DNA of 55,191 bases from Bacillota bacterium (GTDB taxonomy: Bacteria > Bacillota > Bacilli > Alicyclobacillales > SLC66): contig JAKACV010000013.1 of NCBI GenBank assembly GCA_021821085.1, positions 1-55,191 on the forward strand. The letters run 5' to 3'. Numbering within the stretch: position 1 is the stretch's first letter; each line of letters opens with the position of its first letter. The notes below the pieces were generated by a model that was not told where the DNA came from, searched no databases, and was given only the letters and a program-made list of their open reading frames with translations. The translations under genes were made by a program, and so were the position numbers. This document shows, in pieces, positions 52,868 to 55,191 of the stretch.

Positions 52868-54727
52868 ATGACGATCCGTACGGTGCAGGAAGTAGTTGAG
52901 GTGGTTGACTGTGAAACAGTCATTGAGGACGCGAAGAAAGTGCTCCTTCAAGAACAATCATTGGATGGGTCATGGTTACATGGGTGTGAAATGGGTGTTA
53001 TGCCCGATGCCCAGACGGCCATTTTTCTCTATTTACTTGGTCAACAGGATACGGCATGGACAGACGGTCTTCTGATACGGGTGCTTGGCATGCAACGAGC
53101 AGATGGTTCTTTTGGATCTTATGAGAATGCGAAGGGTGATCTCTCTACTACTGTAGAGTGCTATTATGCGCTTATGCTTTATGAAGCATGGAATAACTAT
53201 ACAGATGAGATGCAGCGTGCAGAGCAATTTATTATGAGAAATGGAGGAGTGAGAGCCTGTAGAAACCTAACGAAAGTGTTGCTCGCAATCGGCGGGGAAA
53301 TTACATGGGCAGATCTGCCTGCACCCTCGTTGTACGCTTGGTTGTTTACTACATTTTCTCCTGTCAATCTATATGATGTCGTGACATTTACGCGACTGCA
53401 TATTGCTTCTATGGTGATTCTTGCAGACGTTCAATATGTATCACCGTTTTCGCCTAAACCGATGTTACAGCATTTGCACTCTTTGCAATCAAAGAAGCGA
53501 AGAAAACGGAGACGTCATCAATACGTTCCGAAGTGGCTGATTACTAATTGTATCCAATTTCTCTTTAGTCAAAGAGAGCAAGATGGGACGTTAGCTGGGT
53601 ATCATTCCTCGACATTTCTCTTTCTATGTTCTTTGAGCGCATTAGGTTATCCGTCTTCCCATCCAGCTATCATACAACCGATACGTGCGCTACGGAAGAA
53701 TTTTGGCTTTCCGTTTGGTGATTTAAATTACCATCAACAAACTTGTGATGCTCATGTTTGGAATACAGCACTTGCAGTGCGCGTGTTGCGCCGAGTTGAT
53801 GTGCCCGAAAATCATCCGGCGCTGCAAACCGCATTCTGTTATTTGCAGAAAAAGCAACATGTGGATAGTTGGGATGCTTTTCGCCGTAGCTTAAGAAATG
53901 CAGGTGGATGGGGATTTTCTAGTAACAATACGTGCCATCCGGATACAGATGACACAGTCGCTTGTTTAGAAGCGTTAGCTGCAAGCCGTGCTAGCAAATC
54001 AGATAGTTGGCAGATCGGGGTTCAGTGGCTTTTGCAGAGACAAAATCGAGATGGAGGGTGGTCTGCTTTTGATCAAAATTGCGATAATAAATGGATGGAA
54101 TACATTCCGGCAAATGATATGAAACGTGCAATGTCCGATCCATCAACGGCTGATATCACTGGCAGTGTTATCGAGTTTTTTCTCAGTCACAACATCTTGC
54201 GCGAATCAGACAAACGAATTCAGCGCGCGTTGCGATGGTTATATCATGCGCAGGAACAAGATGGTTCATGGTATGGGCGTTGGGGCACAACCTATCTATA
54301 TGGGACTTGGTGTGCAGTAAGAGCACTCTCTGCTGCAGGCGAATCTGGTGAGAAGGAACATTTACAAAGAGCAAAGAGATGGTTATTACATGTTCAGTTG
54401 CAAGATGGTGGGTTTGGTGAATCATGCGCAAGTGATGAGTTAGGGAGGTACGACTCTCTGTTGATTGGGCAACCATCGCAGACTGCGTGGGGATTAGATA
54501 CAGCTTTGTCCTTGTATAAAGCAGAGACAAACGCTATTGAGAAAGAAAAGCTTGCACATATATGCCATCATTCTGCCGCTTGGTTAAAGAAACATCAACA
54601 CAAGGGAACCTGGGTGGAGACTTTGCCAACAGGTTCTGCATTTCCAGGAGCATTGCATATTCGGTATCACATCTACCCTAAAGTATGGCCTCTATATGCG
54701 CTATCTCATTATCGAGATACATTTTAA
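52868..54727 (+). CDS. Squalene-hopene/sporulenol-type triterpene cyclase
   Basis: Class II terpene cyclase. The 619-residue product has several QW repeats (QEQSLDGSWLHG, MQRADGSFGSYE, QNRDGGWSAFDQN, QEQDGSWYGRWG, QLQDGGFGESC) and the catalytic DxDD motif in HPDTDDTVACLEA with D359, D361 and D362. The barrel segment SPVNLYDVVTFTRLHIASMV looks more like sporulenol synthase (SqhC) than Alicyclobacillus hopene synthase, and the promoter looks sporulation-type; both readings stay open. A basic patch SKKRRKRRRHQ lies at about residues 212-222. ATG behind GGAGGGGAA. Confidence 0.85.
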   Translation: MTIRTVQEVVEVVDCETVIEDAKKVLLQEQSLDGSWLHGCEMGVMPDAQTAIFLYLLGQQDTAWTDGLLIRVLGMQRADGSFGSYENAKGDLSTTVECYYALMLYEAWNNYTDEMQRAEQFIMRNGGVRACRNLTKVLLAIGGEITWADLPAPSLYAWLFTTFSPVNLYDVVTFTRLHIASMVILADVQYVSPFSPKPMLQHLHSLQSKKRRKRRRHQYVPKWLITNCIQFLFSQREQDGTLAGYHSSTFLFLCSLSALGYPSSHPAIIQPIRALRKNFGFPFGDLNYHQQTCDAHVWNTALAVRVLRRVDVPENHPALQTAFCYLQKKQHVDSWDAFRRSLRNAGGWGFSSNNTCHPDTDDTVACLEALAASRASKSDSWQIGVQWLLQRQNRDGGWSAFDQNCDNKWMEYIPANDMKRAMSDPSTADITGSVIEFFLSHNILRESDKRIQRALRWLYHAQEQDGSWYGRWGTTYLYGTWCAVRALSAAGESGEKEHLQRAKRWLLHVQLQDGGFGESCASDELGRYDSLLIGQPSQTAWGLDTALSLYKAETNAIEKEKLAHICHHSAAWLKKHQHKGTWVETLPTGSAFPGALHIRYHIYPKVWPLYALSHYRDTF

Positions 54728-54756
54728 ACGAAGACGATGAAAGGAGGTGAACAAAA

Positions 54757-55038
54757 GTGGCTGTTCTCGATTCACAATTAATTGGCACCTTTCGGGGACG
54801 AATTGCCAATCCACTGTACTGGCGGCGGGTACATGGCATCCTTCGTTGCTATCCACGCGAGGCTTTGGCTACGCCAGAAGGGTGTGGAGCACTTGTTGAT
54901 CATATGTGTTCCGCGCTTGGCGTATCTTTGACACCGGCACAACGAGCAAATGCGATTAATTGGCTTGTGGCTCAACGGATTGATCCTCAACATCCATGGC
55001 ATCAAGCAAGAATGTGGAGTGTGGTGAACGGAATATAA
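54757..55038 (+). CDS. Small protein of unknown function downstream of the cyclase
   Basis: A 93-residue protein, MAVLDSQLIGTFRGRIANPL at the start and INWLVAQRIDPQHPWHQARM near the end, mostly helical, pI likely basic. No family recognised. Strong AAAGGAGGTG ribosome site before the GTG, 29 bp after the cyclase stop, so the two are probably one transcript. The stop codon is followed at once by a terminator. Confidence 0.75.
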   Translation: MAVLDSQLIGTFRGRIANPLYWRRVHGILRCYPREALATPEGCGALVDHMCSALGVSLTPAQRANAINWLVAQRIDPQHPWHQARMWSVVNGI

Positions 55039-55039
55039 C

Positions 55040-55090
55040 AAAGGAAGGCATGGTCATGCATCACTGACTGACCATGCCTTCCTTTATTAT
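55040..55090 (+). terminator. Intrinsic terminator after the cyclase operon
   Basis: AAAGGAAGGCATGGTCA (55040-55056) pairs perfectly over 17 bp with its complement at 55069-55085 around a 12-base loop, then TTATTATT. It begins one base after the stop of the small gene. It is the third terminator here with a group IIC intron start behind it. Confidence 0.92.
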
Positions 55091-55091
55091 T

Positions 55092-55191
55092 GTACGCCCG
55101 GCATGGGCGGAATCTTTAGGGTGCAAGTCCCGAACGGGGGTTGGCGACAAACCTACCGTTAGCCAAGGGCAAGGGTGTCCACCGCGAGGTG
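55092..55191 (+). mobile_element. 5' end (domain I) of a group IIC intron, running off the window
   Basis: GTACGCCCGGCATGGGCGG (55092-55110), AGGGTGCAAGTCCCGAAC, CCGTTAGCC, and AAGGGCAAGGGTGTCCACC follow domain I of group IIC introns closely, as I recall the Oceanobacillus iheyensis intron. All domain I pieces visible are well kept, unlike the copies at 17388 and 34088, so this may be an active intron with its reverse transcriptase gene beyond the window. The first bases GTACG differ from the usual GTGYG. Confidence 0.87.

Noticed and set aside
1-55191. CRISPR arrays, rRNA or tRNA genes
   Set aside because: No regularly spaced repeats and no rRNA or tRNA signatures were found on either strand by eye.

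Overview
The window looks like a chromosomal segment of an aerobic, endospore-forming member of the Bacilli, most likely from the Alicyclobacillus group (inference). Reasons: the Firmicute order of the S10-spc-alpha ribosomal superoperon, the gene chains rplM-rpsI-mrp(salA)-gerD-pdaB and cdaA-cdaR-glmM-glmS, a glmS ribozyme, GerA/GerB/GerC germinant-receptor genes, a hopene/sporulenol-type cyclase, and strong AGGAGG ribosome sites with many GTG and TTG starts.

Layout. 1-312: promoter and leader. 313-17328: one dense plus-strand block of 34 genes (rpsJ to rpsI, with secY, adk, map, infA, rpoA, truA), ending at a hairpin terminator. 17388-17602: a decayed group IIC intron. 17734-18816: the Mrp/SalA Fe-S carrier ATPase. 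18894-22625: a self-contained efflux cassette (TetR regulator with a palindromic operator, two HlyD-type adaptors, a DHA2 exporter) inserted in the mrp-gerD interval. 22681-24993: sporulation genes gerD, pdaB and spoIIM. 25331-28109: arginase, tRNA 2-selenouridine synthase and an SGNH hydrolase. 28314-34016: c-di-AMP and cell-wall precursor genes cdaA-cdaR-glmM, the glmS ribozyme, and glmS.

34088-46220 is mostly minus strand: a second intron scar, MarC, an acyl-ACP desaturase-like protein, MsrB, then a likely spore-surface glycan locus (a plus-strand GT2 enzyme, two DUF2642-type proteins, and a four-gene operon of a sugar-nucleotidyltransferase plus three GT2 enzymes), then a gerA-gerC-gerB operon. 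46378-46533 is a fold-back mobile element. 46632-55038 holds a heme-oxygenase-like oxidase, a lipoprotein, a SoxB-like metallophosphoesterase, an SDR dehydrogenase, a metallo-beta-lactamase-fold hydrolase, the triterpene cyclase and a small unknown protein. The window ends inside domain I of what may be an intact group IIC intron.

How the parts work together: the first third makes ribosomes, RNA polymerase alpha and the Sec channel; the middle links c-di-AMP signalling to UDP-GlcNAc precursor supply with metabolite control at glmS; the rest is rich in spore functions. Sequences resembling sigma-G promoters precede gerD and gerA, and sequences resembling sigma-K promoters precede the glycosyltransferase genes and the cyclase, suggesting late-sporulation expression. 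The most striking non-coding pattern is a group IIC intron, or its remains, directly behind three different hairpin terminators. All identifications were made by reading the sequence; no database search was run.
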